Shown here in pieces: positions 20,535 through 28,363 of a DNA stretch of 64,000 nucleotides (its first letter is position 1; each line of letters opens with the position of its first letter). The notes under the pieces were generated by a model. The model was not told the DNA's origin. It searched no databases and was given only the letters and a program-made list of their open reading frames with translations. The DNA comes from Aquibacillus albus (GTDB lineage: Bacteria > Bacillota > Bacilli > Bacillales > Amphibacillaceae): positions 62,001 through 126,000 of the forward strand of contig NZ_JAFBDR010000007.1 of assembly GCF_016908325.1 (NCBI RefSeq). The letters are read 5' to 3'. The position numbers and the translations under genes are program-made.

Positions 20535-20569
20535 TGAATTATTATGCACTATTAAGTATATTAATTCAA
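20535..20569 (-). promoter_or_regulatory. argG promoter with tandem ARG boxes
   Basis: On the minus strand TTGAAT (20564-20569) and CATAAT (20541-20546) are 17 bases apart. TGCATAATAATTCA (20535-20548) is an exact match to the ARG core TGNATWWWWATNCA and covers the -10. TGAATTAATATACT (20555-20568) matches with one mismatch and covers the -35. Confidence 0.8.
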
Positions 20570-20669
20570 CCTTAAACAGTGATTTTTTTTTTATTTTTTT
20601 AAAAAAATTATTACCTAAACACTTAATAGTCCAAAACAATAAGATTCTATCTGTTTATTGTTACATTTT

Positions 20670-20696
20670 TGTAACATTATTATCCATGCAAACGAC
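20670..20696 (+). promoter_or_regulatory. SigmaX-like ECF promoter upstream of the DUF4349 lipoprotein
   Basis: TGTAAC (20670-20675), exactly 17 bases, CGAC (20693-20696). This equals the B. subtilis sigmaX consensus as known from the literature. The -35 is also the right arm of a perfect TGTTACA-TTTT-TGTAACA inverted repeat (20659-20676), which might be a separate operator. The lipoprotein ATG is 33 bases downstream of the -10. Confidence 0.6.
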
Positions 20697-20728
20697 TATG
20701 TTAATAGAAAATAAAAAAGGGTGGTTAA

Positions 20729-21658
20729 ATGAGAAGATGGTTCATTTATATAATGATGGTGATAAGCTTATTAACTGCATGCAGTAACAACAATGATACA
20801 AGTGAATCGGCGGATGCAGGAAACAACCAAGCTACTTATGACCAAAACGAGGAAGCTTCGACAGGTGAAATGAAGATGGAGATGGAGATGAGGTCCAATT
20901 CCGATGAAGCTGCAGACGATGCAGATGTAGAACAAGCTGCAGATTCCTCAACTGATTTATCCAATGCTATAGAAAGAAAGATTATTTACAATGCTCAACT
21001 ACGAGTGGAAGTGAAAAATTACAGCCAAGCATTAAATGATATACAAACAGAAGTTAATAAAACAGGGGGTTATATTGTTCAATCCCAAACCTATGGCGGT
21101 TCTAGTGAAGAGCTTCAAGAAGGTATGATCAAAGTGCGGATTCCCCAAGAACAGTTTGATCAGTTCCTTGCTATTGTTGAAGAAGGAAGCGTAAAAGTAA
21201 TCCAAAGGGACATCAATGGAAAAGATGTCACGGAGGAATACGTTGATTTAGAATCTCGCTTAACATCGAAGAGAGTAGTAGAGGAGAGACTCCTTTCCTT
21301 TATGGAAGCTGCAGAAGAAACAGAGGACCTATTAAAAATATCCAATGATCTTGCTGAAGTTCAAGCAGAAATTGAAGAAATCACAGGTAGGATGAATTAT
21401 TTACAAAATCGGGCAAATTTAGCAACAGTTACGATTCACATTCACGAAAATCGAGTAACGATTCCAAATGTAAACGAAAATGAATTAAACACATGGGAAA
21501 AAACAAAACAACAGTTTATGGAAAGTATAAATTTCCTATTATTAACCGCTTCTGGATTATTTATATTTATTGGCGGAAACCTCCCAATTATCATTCTTTT
21601 AACGATTATCGGTTTGATTACTTATACAATTTACAAAAAGAAAAAACAAAGCGAATAA
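20729..21658 (+). CDS. DUF4349-family lipoprotein
   Basis: A 309-residue envelope protein. A signal peptide with lipobox LLTAC (Cys18) is followed by an acidic, Asn/Ser-rich linker (about 19-85) containing a Met-Glu-Met-Glu repeat. The DUF4349 domain (about 88-255) begins RKIIYNAQLRVEVKNY and includes a long coiled-coil (about 175-225). A C-terminal transmembrane helix (about 268-300) ends in a Lys-rich tail, so the protein is anchored at both ends, with the domain outside. AAAGGGTGG precedes the ATG. An ECF-type promoter suggests an envelope-stress role; the biochemical function of DUF4349 is unknown. Confidence 0.85.
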   Translation: MRRWFIYIMMVISLLTACSNNNDTSESADAGNNQATYDQNEEASTGEMKMEMEMRSNSDEAADDADVEQAADSSTDLSNAIERKIIYNAQLRVEVKNYSQALNDIQTEVNKTGGYIVQSQTYGGSSEELQEGMIKVRIPQEQFDQFLAIVEEGSVKVIQRDINGKDVTEEYVDLESRLTSKRVVEERLLSFMEAAEETEDLLKISNDLAEVQAEIEEITGRMNYLQNRANLATVTIHIHENRVTIPNVNENELNTWEKTKQQFMESINFLLLTASGLFIFIGGNLPIIILLTIIGLITYTIYKKKKQSE

Positions 21659-21683
21659 ATAATAAGGGGTCAGACCCCAACTT

Positions 21684-21711
21684 AAAAGGGAACTCAAGTG
21701 AGTTCCCTTTT
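21684..21711. terminator. Bidirectional terminator, DUF4349 gene / SASP gene
   Basis: Perfect 13-bp arms AAAAGGGAACTCA and TGAGTTCCCTTTT with flanking T runs on both strands between the two convergent genes. Confidence 0.85.
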
Positions 21712-21713
21712 AT

Positions 21714-21911
21714 TTATTGATTTTTATTTTGCATGCTTTGTTCAGCGATTCGAATCATTCGCTTCACCATTTCTCCACCCACGGATCCGTTTGCTCGTGC
21801 AGTGGTATCTGCTCCTAGCTCGACACCAAACTCATTTGCGATTTCTTCTTTCATGTTATCCATCGCTCTGTCTGCACCTGGCACTAACAATTTATTATTA
21901 TTATTTGCCAC
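21714..21911 (-). CDS. Alpha/beta-type small acid-soluble spore protein
   Basis: A 65-residue DNA-coating spore protein. [19 protein letters not shown] contains the family N-terminal signature and the GPR protease site region ([10 protein letters not shown]). [15 protein letters not shown] is the second signature, close to the DNA-binding helix. Such proteins saturate spore DNA and protect it from UV and hydrolysis, and are degraded at germination. The start is a GTG at 21911 with GAGGAG nine bases upstream. It is direct evidence that the organism makes endospores. Confidence 0.95.
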   Translation of the reverse strand: MANNNNKLLVPGADRAMDNMKEEIANEFGVELGADTTARANGSVGGEMVKRMIRIAEQSMQNKNQ

Positions 21912-21935
21912 AACTGATCACTCCTCGTGGGAAAG

Positions 21936-21957
21936 TTGAACAGCAAAAACTGTTCAA
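21936..21957. other. 8-bp hairpin upstream of the SASP gene
   Basis: TTGAACAG/CTGTTCAA with a 6-base loop, in the leader of the SASP gene. No T run on either side, so a terminator is unlikely; it could stabilise the transcript. Confidence 0.4.
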
Positions 21958-22017
21958 TAGATAATTTGTGTAAAGTAAGCTGTTTCTAGTCTGGTAAAGT
22001 TAAGCAATTACTACCTA

Positions 22018-23121
22018 TTAATCATCCCACACTGCACTTTTTAGTTGCTGATCTCGCTCATGGCGTTCCATCGCTAGCTCAATCAGTTTATTGATTAGTT
22101 CAGGATAAGAGATGCCACTAATTTCCCACAACTTCGGGTACATACTAATTCTTGTAAAACCAGGAAGTGTATTTACTTCATTAACTACTAACTCCCCATT
22201 CTTTTTTAAAAAGAAATCGACACGAGCCATTCCTTCACAATCAAGTGTTTGGAATATTTTAACCGAAGCCTCCTGCACTTTTTTTGTAAGGTCCTCGGAC
22301 AAATCAGCAGGAATTGCTAAGTCAGCACCCTTTTCATCAATATACTTGGATTCATAGGAATAAAAATCAGTTTGCGGCAATATTTCTCCAGGCAATGAAG
22401 CGATAGGCTCCTCATTTCCAAGGACCGAGCACTCGATTTCACGTCCTTCAACGGCTTCTTCAACCAAAATTTTGTGGTCATATTGGAAAGCAGACTTTAC
22501 ACCATCGTAAAATTCACTTTCCGTTCTTACTTTACTAACACCAACAGACGAACCTTGGTTGGCAGGTTTAATGAACAAAGGCAACCCAAGTTTCTCCTTG
22601 ACTTCTTCAAAACGAATCTTACTCATTGCTTGTTTTCTATAAGAAACAGCTTCAGCTACTTGAATGCCGGCTTCACGTAACAATCTTTTCGCAATATCTT
22701 TATCCATGCTAACAGCCGAACCCAGTACACTAGTACCTACAAATGGAAGATTCGCTATCCGCAACATCCCTTGAAGACTTCCATCTTCTCCTAATGTCCC
22801 ATGAACAATCGGGAATACTACATCTAATTGGTCCAACCCACTAGAACCACTCAAGCTAACGAGTTGTTTCGAACTTTCACCAGGAACAACCGCTATACTT
22901 TTATTCGTTTTATTTAATTGAATTAACTTTGGATTTTCTTCATTAAGTAAATAGGAAGACTGGTCATTTAAATGCCACTTCCCTTCTTTATCAATCCCAA
23001 GTAATACAACATCATATTTATCCTTATCAATTGCATCAACAATGTTTTTTGCTGATTGCAAAGAAACTTCATGCTCAGCTGATTTACCACCGAAAATGAT
23101 ACCAACCTTTGCTTTCGTCAT
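22018..23121 (-). CDS. ddl: D-alanine--D-alanine ligase
   Basis: A 367-residue ATP-grasp enzyme joining two D-alanines for peptidoglycan. GGKSAEHEVSLQSA (about 10-23), MDKDIAKRLLREAGI, the ATP loop GSSVGVSKV and the metal and product site NEVNTLPGFT are all present. The FYSYESKYID omega-loop carries the Tyr-Lys pair of D-Ala-D-Ala rather than D-Ala-D-Lac ligases, so vancomycin-type depsipeptide synthesis is unlikely. The ATG at 23121 is preferred over an upstream in-frame start at 23163 because GGAGAGGGAG lies directly before it and the conserved N-terminus starts there. Lone gene. Confidence 0.95.
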   Translation of the reverse strand: MTKAKVGIIFGGKSAEHEVSLQSAKNIVDAIDKDKYDVVLLGIDKEGKWHLNDQSSYLLNEENPKLIQLNKTNKSIAVVPGESSKQLVSLSGSSGLDQLDVVFPIVHGTLGEDGSLQGMLRIANLPFVGTSVLGSAVSMDKDIAKRLLREAGIQVAEAVSYRKQAMSKIRFEEVKEKLGLPLFIKPANQGSSVGVSKVRTESEFYDGVKSAFQYDHKILVEEAVEGREIECSVLGNEEPIASLPGEILPQTDFYSYESKYIDEKGADLAIPADLSEDLTKKVQEASVKIFQTLDCEGMARVDFFLKKNGELVVNEVNTLPGFTRISMYPKLWEISGISYPELINKLIELAMERHERDQQLKSAVWDD

Positions 23122-23358
23122 CTTATCTCCCTCTCCTAAGTATGGTTGCTCAAAAGGTTTCAAAAGCTAACAGATAAAGCCATTACTTTTGAACATATCT
23201 ATGATGTTCTTTATTTTACGATAACAGATTAGTGCTTGTATATACTATGAAAAAATTACTTCTTAATAAAATTTAGCGATACGATGCACTGTGCAGGCGG
23301 AGCCTTTTCTTTTTTAGTCACTAACTGACTGAAAAGTATAAAAGTTCTTAAAAAACAC

Positions 23359-23387
23359 TTGATATTTTACCCAATTCAGCATATGAT
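23359..23387 (+). promoter_or_regulatory. SigmaA promoter of a candidate small RNA
   Basis: TTGATA (23359-23364), 17-base spacer, TATGAT (23382-23387), on the opposite strand to both flanking genes. Confidence 0.65.
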
Positions 23388-23393
23388 AGTAAA

Positions 23394-23558
23394 CATAACT
23401 TGTAATGTAAACAAAACTAACACGCAGTTCTGTTTTGTTAGGTTTTTTGTAAACTCCTAGAAGTAGAGGTTACACTTCTATTTCTAGTTAGTTTAATATT
23501 TCAATGTGTTTCCCACCTATTTCTTTTGGCGATTGCAAGAAGAGCAATCGCCCCTTTT
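23394..23558 (+). ncRNA. Candidate small RNA between ddl and pdxK
   Basis: A promoter at 23359-23387 and an intrinsic terminator (stem 23528-23552, then CCTTTTTT) enclose about 165 bases with no SD-led frame. The RNA can form a hairpin from AACAAAAC/GTTTTGTT and a 12-bp stem from CTAGAAGTAGAG/TTCTATTTCTAG with G-U pairs. Between that stem and the terminator lies an open TTTCCCACCTATTTCTTTT stretch, complementary in part to SD sequences such as AGGTGG. The terminator's T run is on the plus strand and so does not serve the convergent minus-strand gene pdxK. Expression and targets are unproven. Confidence 0.55.
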
Positions 23559-23560
23559 TT
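23528..23560 (+). terminator. Terminator of the candidate small RNA
   Basis: 9-bp GC-rich stem GGCGATTGC/GCAATCGCC, 7-base loop, followed on the plus strand by CC and six T that touch the pdxK stop codon. Confidence 0.8.
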
Positions 23561-24362
23561 AATCTTCACCGTACCGCCTCAAAGCACTATGATTCGTTGA
23601 TCCAATTCCTTTTCCAAAAGACAATGCATGCTTAATGGAACTATTAATAAACAACTTCCCTATCTTAACCGCTTCTTCTACACTTTGTCCTTTTGCTAAC
23701 TCAGCTGCAATCGCAGCCGAAAAACTACAACCAGCACCACTTGTATGAATGGTGTCCACCCTTTCCCCTTTCAACTCAAGCATTGTTTCTCCATCATACA
23801 AAATATCCGTTGCTTCTTTTGTCAAAGCCCCACCCTTTAACAGCACAAATCCAGGACCTAACTGATACAAAGCTTTTGCAGCATCCTTCATTTGTTCAAC
23901 CGTGTTAATTTGCTGTCTACGCAATAACCTAGAAGCCTCATGTAAGTTAGGAGTAATTACTGTTGCTAGTGGAATTAATTTTTCTTTTACCGCATCAATC
24001 GCTTCATCCCTTAAGAGCTGAGAACCCATTTTACCAATCATCACAGGGTCAACAACAATATTTTTTGTTGGTGCTTGTTGAAAAAGGTCTACGACTAATT
24101 CAATTATCTCTTGAGAAAAAAGCATACCTGTCTTCATTGCATCGACACCAACATGTTCAATAGCTGCATAATACTGTGCTTGAATCTCATCAAGTGAGTG
24201 TATAAATATACCCTTTCCAGTAACCGGGTTATTCGCAACAATAGCTGTAATCGCAGCCATTCCATATACGTCACGCTCTTGAAATGTTTTAAGGTCTGCT
24301 TGAATGCCTGCACTTCCTTGAGCTGCAGATCCGGCAATTGTTAATACTCTTGGAATTTGCAC
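23559..24362 (-). CDS. pdxK: Pyridoxine/pyridoxal/pyridoxamine kinase (ThiD-like PdxK)
   Basis: A 267-residue ribokinase-fold enzyme of vitamin B6 salvage. The substrate loop TIAGSAAQGSAGIQADLKT (about 8-26) and the C-terminal catalytic block HTSGAGCSFSAAIAAELAKG, with the Cys found in B. subtilis PdxK, are clear. The CPTNHS-type end appears as GSTNHSALRRYG. It is a paralogue of the window's thiD, but stands outside the thiamine operon, has no TPP riboswitch and departs from ThiD in the N-terminal loop (SAAQGS in place of TDPTGG). That favours B6 kinase over HMP-P kinase. Start is a GTG at 24362 with AAGGAGG upstream. Confidence 0.8.
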   Translation of the reverse strand: MQIPRVLTIAGSAAQGSAGIQADLKTFQERDVYGMAAITAIVANNPVTGKGIFIHSLDEIQAQYYAAIEHVGVDAMKTGMLFSQEIIELVVDLFQQAPTKNIVVDPVMIGKMGSQLLRDEAIDAVKEKLIPLATVITPNLHEASRLLRRQQINTVEQMKDAAKALYQLGPGFVLLKGGALTKEATDILYDGETMLELKGERVDTIHTSGAGCSFSAAIAAELAKGQSVEEAVKIGKLFINSSIKHALSFGKGIGSTNHSALRRYGED

Positions 24363-24460
24363 TCAAAAACCTCCTTACATTTTTCAACGATAGAATATAA
24401 AAATTAAAATCATCTAGATACAAGCCGTGTTATAATAAAAGGAAAAAGGAGGAATTTGTC

Positions 24461-24769
24461 TTGTTCACATCCCCAATTCAGTTGTTTCGAGTAACAGGCT
24501 TTTTAGAAGGAACATCCTTAATTTTGTTACTTTTTATCGCAATGCCATTAAAATATATGGCTGGCCACCATGAAGTAGTTACAATTGTAGGATCCATTCA
24601 CGGTGCACTTTTTTGCGTGTACATACTTGTGATTGGCTATACTACTCTTGCAACAAAATGGACATTAAAGTGGATTGCAGGATCGGTTATCGTCGCCTTC
24701 ATTCCTTTTGGAAACTACTTTTTGGACAGCCGACTACAAAAATCACCTCTAGTAAAAAGCAGTACTTAG
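24461..24769 (+). CDS. DUF3817 family small membrane protein
   Basis: A 102-residue protein with three hydrophobic helices (about 12-32, 38-62 and 66-88). The DUF3817 pattern is visible: FRVTGFLEGTSLILLLFIAMPLK in pieces, then the SIHGALFCVYI motif and a VAFIPFGNYFLD end. Function unknown in this family. The start is a TTG at 24461 with AAAGGAGG eight bases upstream, and a TATAAT at 24431-24436 supplies a -10. It is divergent from pdxK. Confidence 0.85.
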   Translation: MFTSPIQLFRVTGFLEGTSLILLLFIAMPLKYMAGHHEVVTIVGSIHGALFCVYILVIGYTTLATKWTLKWIAGSVIVAFIPFGNYFLDSRLQKSPLVKSST

Positions 24770-24794
24770 GGGCTGAACGGAAAAGCACTCCTAT

Positions 24795-25268
24795 TTAAGC
24801 GGCTATAAAAAACCAAACAATCATAATGGTTTGAATAACTACTTTGGCTATTGAACCACCTAGAAATCCAAGCAACGAACCAATTGCTGCCCGAACAGAC
24901 TCTTGCGGAGACCTTTTTTGAAGGAGTTCAGTAATTAACACAGCTACAAATGGAACAACAATAATTCCAAATGGGGGAACAATAAAAGAACCAACAATAA
25001 CACCTACAGCCGCAATCCGCTCTCCCCATTTACTGCCGCCATATTTTTTCACAAAATAACTATTCGCTATGATATCGGAAACCACTAATATAATGGTTAG
25101 AATTACCATCGCACCCCAAAACAGTCCCGAAAGATTTCCTTCCAGAAAGAAAAAGTGCAACAGAAAACCAATCCACAGTACTAGTGGTGATGGAACTAGC
25201 GGGAAAATAATCCCTACAAAGCTTAAAATGAAACAAGCAATGATTAATAACCAAATGATTACATCCAA
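24795..25268 (-). CDS. DUF456 family membrane protein
   Basis: A 157-residue very hydrophobic protein with four to five helices. The DUF456 layout shows a glycine-rich PLVPSPLVLWIGFLLHF segment, the conserved YFVKKYGGSKWGERIAAVGV loop (in part) and the final GSLLGFLGGSIAKVVIQ helix, related to B. subtilis YqgC. Molecular role unknown. The start is a TTG at 25268 with AAGGAAG seven bases upstream. It converges with the DUF3817 gene. Confidence 0.85.
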   Translation of the reverse strand: MDVIIWLLIIACFILSFVGIIFPLVPSPLVLWIGFLLHFFFLEGNLSGLFWGAMVILTIILVVSDIIANSYFVKKYGGSKWGERIAAVGVIVGSFIVPPFGIIVVPFVAVLITELLQKRSPQESVRAAIGSLLGFLGGSIAKVVIQTIMIVWFFIAA

Positions 25269-25352
25269 ACAATCACTTCCTTTTTATTAATTCAAGTATT
25301 CCCTGTCACTGACTACAGTAATCCCTATCGAATATTAAGCGCTTAGAAAAAC

Positions 25353-25385
25353 TCGACATTCGTCTCGTCCTATAACGAGTGTCGA
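25353..25385. terminator. Hairpin between the DUF456 and DJ-1 genes
   Basis: 11-bp stem TCGACATTCGT/ACGAGTGTCGA with one G-U pair. T-rich tracts follow on both strands (GTTTTTC on the minus, GTTTTCTT on the plus). Confidence 0.6.
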
Positions 25386-25470
25386 AGTTTTCTTATACTT
25401 AGTTCCTAAAAATTTTACTACGTCGATTAACTTCAGCGCTAAAATTTTATACTTTCCTAGCGTGGAAAAA

Positions 25471-25503
25471 ATAAGTCCCGTCCTATAGTCAGGAGGGACT
25501 TAT
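25471..25503 (-). terminator. Terminator of the DJ-1/PfpI gene
   Basis: ATAAGTCCC/GGGACTTAT outer arms with an inner TCCT/AGGA pair, followed on the minus strand by TTTTTTCC, six bases after the stop. Confidence 0.85.
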
Positions 25504-25508
25504 GATCA

Positions 25509-26033
25509 TTATTGTTCTGCTAATTTATCAGCAAACACTTTTACATATGGAGGCAAATCCGGCGGACGTCGACTAGAAACTAAGTGTCCATCAACTACTA
25601 CCGCTTCATCACTCCATGATGCACCCGCATTTGTCATATCATCCTTGATACCCGGTGTACTTGTTACTTTTTTCCCTTGTAAAATGTCTGCAGAAATAAG
25701 CACCCAACCGGCATGACAAATTTGTCCAATCAGTTTTTGATGATCATTCATATGACGAACGAAGTCTAGTACTTCCGGGAAGCGTCTTAATTTATCCGGC
25801 GCCCATCCCCCTGGTACAAGAATCGCATCATAATCACTTGGGTCAACATCAGAGAATGCTTTATCCGACGTTGCAGGGACTCCATATTTCCCTATGTACT
25901 TTTGATTTGCTTCTTTGCCAACTAAATCAACTTCAGCACCCTCTTCTCTTAGTCGAAGAACTGGGTACCATAGCTCTAAATCTTCAAAGTCTTCATCCAC
26001 TAAGGCAATTACCTTTTTATCTTCTAAACGCAT
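25509..26033 (-). CDS. DJ-1/PfpI family protein (general stress protein 18-like)
   Basis: A 174-residue class I amidotransferase-like protein. The nucleophile elbow is GQICHAGWVL with Cys at about 104, and the acidic partner lies in VDEDFEDLELWYP. Relatives such as B. subtilis YfkM/YraA act as deglycases or chaperone-like stress proteins, and some are peptidases. The ATG at 26033 is used because AAGGAGGG lies six bases before it; the in-frame TTG at 26036 is too close to the SD. Monocistronic, with its own terminator. Confidence 0.88.
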   Translation of the reverse strand: MRLEDKKVIALVDEDFEDLELWYPVLRLREEGAEVDLVGKEANQKYIGKYGVPATSDKAFSDVDPSDYDAILVPGGWAPDKLRRFPEVLDFVRHMNDHQKLIGQICHAGWVLISADILQGKKVTSTPGIKDDMTNAGASWSDEAVVVDGHLVSSRRPPDLPPYVKVFADKLAEQ

Positions 26034-26078
26034 CAAATACCCTCCTTATTTATTCATTTTAGTTTACGAAAGAAAACT

Positions 26079-26115
26079 TGGCAATCACCAAGGTTTTAGG
26101 TGAAGGTAATTGCCA
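26079..26115 (-). terminator. Terminator of the GNAT gene
   Basis: TGGCAATTACC/GGTGATTGCCA stem (one mismatch), 15-base loop, then AGTTTTCTTT on the minus strand. Confidence 0.7.
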
Positions 26116-26150
26116 TCGTTGCACTATTACTTGGGATTTTGCCATAGCAA

Positions 26151-26699
26151 TTATCCTTTCACTTTCCATTCATTCGCTAACATTCCATATACGGCGTGGT
26201 CAACATAATGATCGTACAACCATTCAGATTGACGGATGCAACCTTCGTATTTAAAACCAAGCCTCTCTGGTACAGCTCTACTTTTCATATTTTCAAATGC
26301 AGCTCTTATATCAACACGGTTGATTTCCAATTCTCGGATAGCGTAATCTGTCAAGGCTTCAGCTACCTTTGTCATAATACCATTCCCTTGATATTCCTCG
26401 GCTAGCCAGTAACCAATATAAGCTACTTTATTCGACCAATCTAACTCGTTATAGCCAGCTACCCCAACAATTTCCCCCTTAAACTGAACAGCTGTTGTAA
26501 TAGATTTATTATTAGCAAAACCCTCTAAACAGGATTGAATGAATACTTCTGTGTCCTCTACTTTCCTTGTCTCGTCAACCCAAGGCAACCATTTTCTTAA
26601 GTAACTTCTATTACTCTCTGTTAATTCAAATATGCGTTTAGCATCTTTCTTTTCTATTAGTTTTAATGAGATTCCCTGGTCAACTTTGTGTTCAAACAT
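26151..26699 (-). CDS. GNAT acetyltransferase, RimJ/RimL-YdaF type
   Basis: A 182-residue acetyl-CoA-dependent N-acetyltransferase. The beta-bulge AYIGYWLAEEYQGNGIMTKV carries the Q/RxxGxG/A pyrophosphate loop (YQGNGI). SNRSYLRKWLPWVDET near residue 30 and GFKYEGCIRQSEWL near the end are typical of the ribosomal-protein serine acetyltransferase subgroup (RimL, B. subtilis YdaF). Among tandem in-frame ATGs the one at 26699 gives the right spacing to GGGGGAGG; the longer frame starting at 26777 has no SD. Substrate not known. Confidence 0.85.
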   Translation of the reverse strand: MFEHKVDQGISLKLIEKKDAKRIFELTESNRSYLRKWLPWVDETRKVEDTEVFIQSCLEGFANNKSITTAVQFKGEIVGVAGYNELDWSNKVAYIGYWLAEEYQGNGIMTKVAEALTDYAIRELEINRVDIRAAFENMKSRAVPERLGFKYEGCIRQSEWLYDHYVDHAVYGMLANEWKVKG

Positions 26700-26865
26700 C
26701 ATATTCCTCCCCCCCATGATTGAATTACTATGTATATTAGCATATTTTTTGTTCATTAAGAAAAAGAGACAATACATTACACAATCATTTTCTAGATTAT
26801 CTTAAACCGACCTAGCGACGTAGAGTTCTTCCTTAATCGCTGTTTCGTGTTCCTTGAAAGTGTAA

Positions 26866-26905
26866 AAAAATGTTTGGATAACTCCTCTGTTATCCAAACA
26901 TTTTT
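26866..26905 (-). terminator. Terminator of the thiamine salvage operon
   Basis: 17-bp A/T-flanked stem (AAAAATGTTTGGATAAC and its complement) with a 6-base loop just after thiE, followed by a T run on the minus strand. Confidence 0.9.
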
Positions 26906-26908
26906 CAT

Positions 26909-27550
26909 TCATTCACCTATTTTTTCTTTTATTTCCCGAGCTGCCGCTTCCGGAGATGCAGCTGCACTTATCGCTGTAATAACAGATACTCCATCTGCGC
27001 CAGCATCAATAATATCTGAAGCATGTACGGCCTTAATCCCACCAATCGCCACCATTGGTATATCGCCAACAAGCTTTCTAATGCGGGAGACCCCCTCCAA
27101 ACCAATTGGCTTCTTCGCATCAACTTTTGTATCTGTTGAAAAAATTGGCCCTACACCTATATAATCAGCACCATCTTTAACAGCTTCCACCGCTTCTTGA
27201 CCATTAGTAGCGGAAACTCCGATAATCATACGTTCCGGGCACTTTTCCTTTATTTCACTCACAGGTTCATCGTCTTGTCCAACATGAATTCCATCTGCTT
27301 CTATTTCCAATGCTAAGGAAACATCATCATTCACCACAAACGGAACTTCATAACGGTGGCAGAGCTCTTTCATTTTTAATGCTAACTCTTTCTTTTTCTT
27401 CCCAGTCTTAGCATTTGCACCCTTTTCTCTCAACTGAAAAAGAGTTATTCCACCTTTTAACGCTGATTCTAACACTTCTAAAGGATCACCTGTGCAATTA
27501 TTACTACCCATAATAAAATATACACGGAGCATTTCACTGATTTTCATCAT
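26909..27550 (-). CDS. thiE: Thiamine-phosphate synthase
   Basis: A 213-residue TIM-barrel enzyme that joins HMP-PP and HET-P into thiamine phosphate. FQLREKGA (about 38-45), VVNDDVSLALEIEADGIHVG (about 75-94) and VGVGPIFSTDTK-type glycine loops (YIGVGPIFSTDTK) are intact, as is VAIGGIK for phosphate binding. Two adjacent ATG codons start the frame directly after the thiM stop. Last gene of tenA-thiD-thiM-thiE. Confidence 0.95.
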   Translation of the reverse strand: MMKISEMLRVYFIMGSNNCTGDPLEVLESALKGGITLFQLREKGANAKTGKKKKELALKMKELCHRYEVPFVVNDDVSLALEIEADGIHVGQDDEPVSEIKEKCPERMIIGVSATNGQEAVEAVKDGADYIGVGPIFSTDTKVDAKKPIGLEGVSRIRKLVGDIPMVAIGGIKAVHASDIIDAGADGVSVITAISAAASPEAAAREIKEKIGE

Positions 27551-28363
27551 TCACTCTTCCTTTTTCGTTATATCTAAGTGTTCAATTTTTGCCGTCTCAC
27601 TTACAACATTACTTTTCAGTTGATATAGTGCATCCAAAAATGCTACTTGAAAGCTTCCAGGGGCACTCGTATGTTCAGCCGCAATTTCAGCTGCTATATT
27701 ATAAAAACTAACAGCGCCTGCAGCGGCTTTTACGATAGAATCACTAGTCGATAGAAATGCTGCAATAACAGAGCTGAGTAAGCAACCCGTACCAGTCACT
27801 TTCGTCAACAATGGGTGACCATTATCCAATACAAACATCTGATTTCCATCCGTAATGACATCTTGTTTTCCCGTAACAATTACGGGTACTTGAAGTTGTT
27901 TAACTGCTGCTAAGGCAATTTCTTTGAAGTCTTCATCAGATGTACCATCTACACCTTTCATATTCGACTCCAGACCTGCTAAACTACTAATTTCTCCGGC
28001 ATTTCCTCGAACAACTGATATCTTCACATTTTCCAGAATTTTTTTGGCAGCTTCTGTTCGAAAAGAAGTTGCACCTACTCCTACTGGATCTAGAACAACA
28101 GGAATTCCTTTTTCATTGGCTGATTTTCCCGCCAAAACCATCGCTTCCACTTGTGCAGTGGTCAATGTTCCGATATTCAGCAATAATGCATCTGCATTTT
28201 GAGCCATTTCTTTCGCCTCTTCAACCGCATTTGCCATTACCGGAGCAGCACCTAATGCATATAAACCATTAGCTGTGAAGTTAATAACTACTTGATTCGT
28301 GATGTTATGGACTAGCGGTTGCTTTGTTCTTACCGAATCAATTAATGCTGTAATGTCACTCAA
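27551..28363 (-). CDS. thiM: Hydroxyethylthiazole kinase
   Basis: A 270-residue ribokinase-like enzyme that phosphorylates the thiazole alcohol, a salvage step. VHNITNQVVINFTANGLYA (about 18-36), LDPVGVGATSFRT and the catalytic VTGTGCLLSSVIAAF are present. It starts with TTG at 28363, seven bases after AGGAGGGG, and overlaps thiD by 8 bases. Its presence beside tenA and absence of thiG/thiC in view show that this operon recycles thiamine breakdown products. Confidence 0.95.
   Translation of the reverse strand: MSDITALIDSVRTKQPLVHNITNQVVINFTANGLYALGAAPVMANAVEEAKEMAQNADALLLNIGTLTTAQVEAMVLAGKSANEKGIPVVLDPVGVGATSFRTEAAKKILENVKISVVRGNAGEISSLAGLESNMKGVDGTSDEDFKEIALAAVKQLQVPVIVTGKQDVITDGNQMFVLDNGHPLLTKVTGTGCLLSSVIAAFLSTSDSIVKAAAGAVSFYNIAAEIAAEHTSAPGSFQVAFLDALYQLKSNVVSETAKIEHLDITKKEE

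Noticed and set aside
20870-20893. Short GAGATG/AAGATG tandem repeat in the DUF4349 gene
   Set aside because: Only about three degenerate units encoding Met-Glu pairs in the linker; not a significant repeat.
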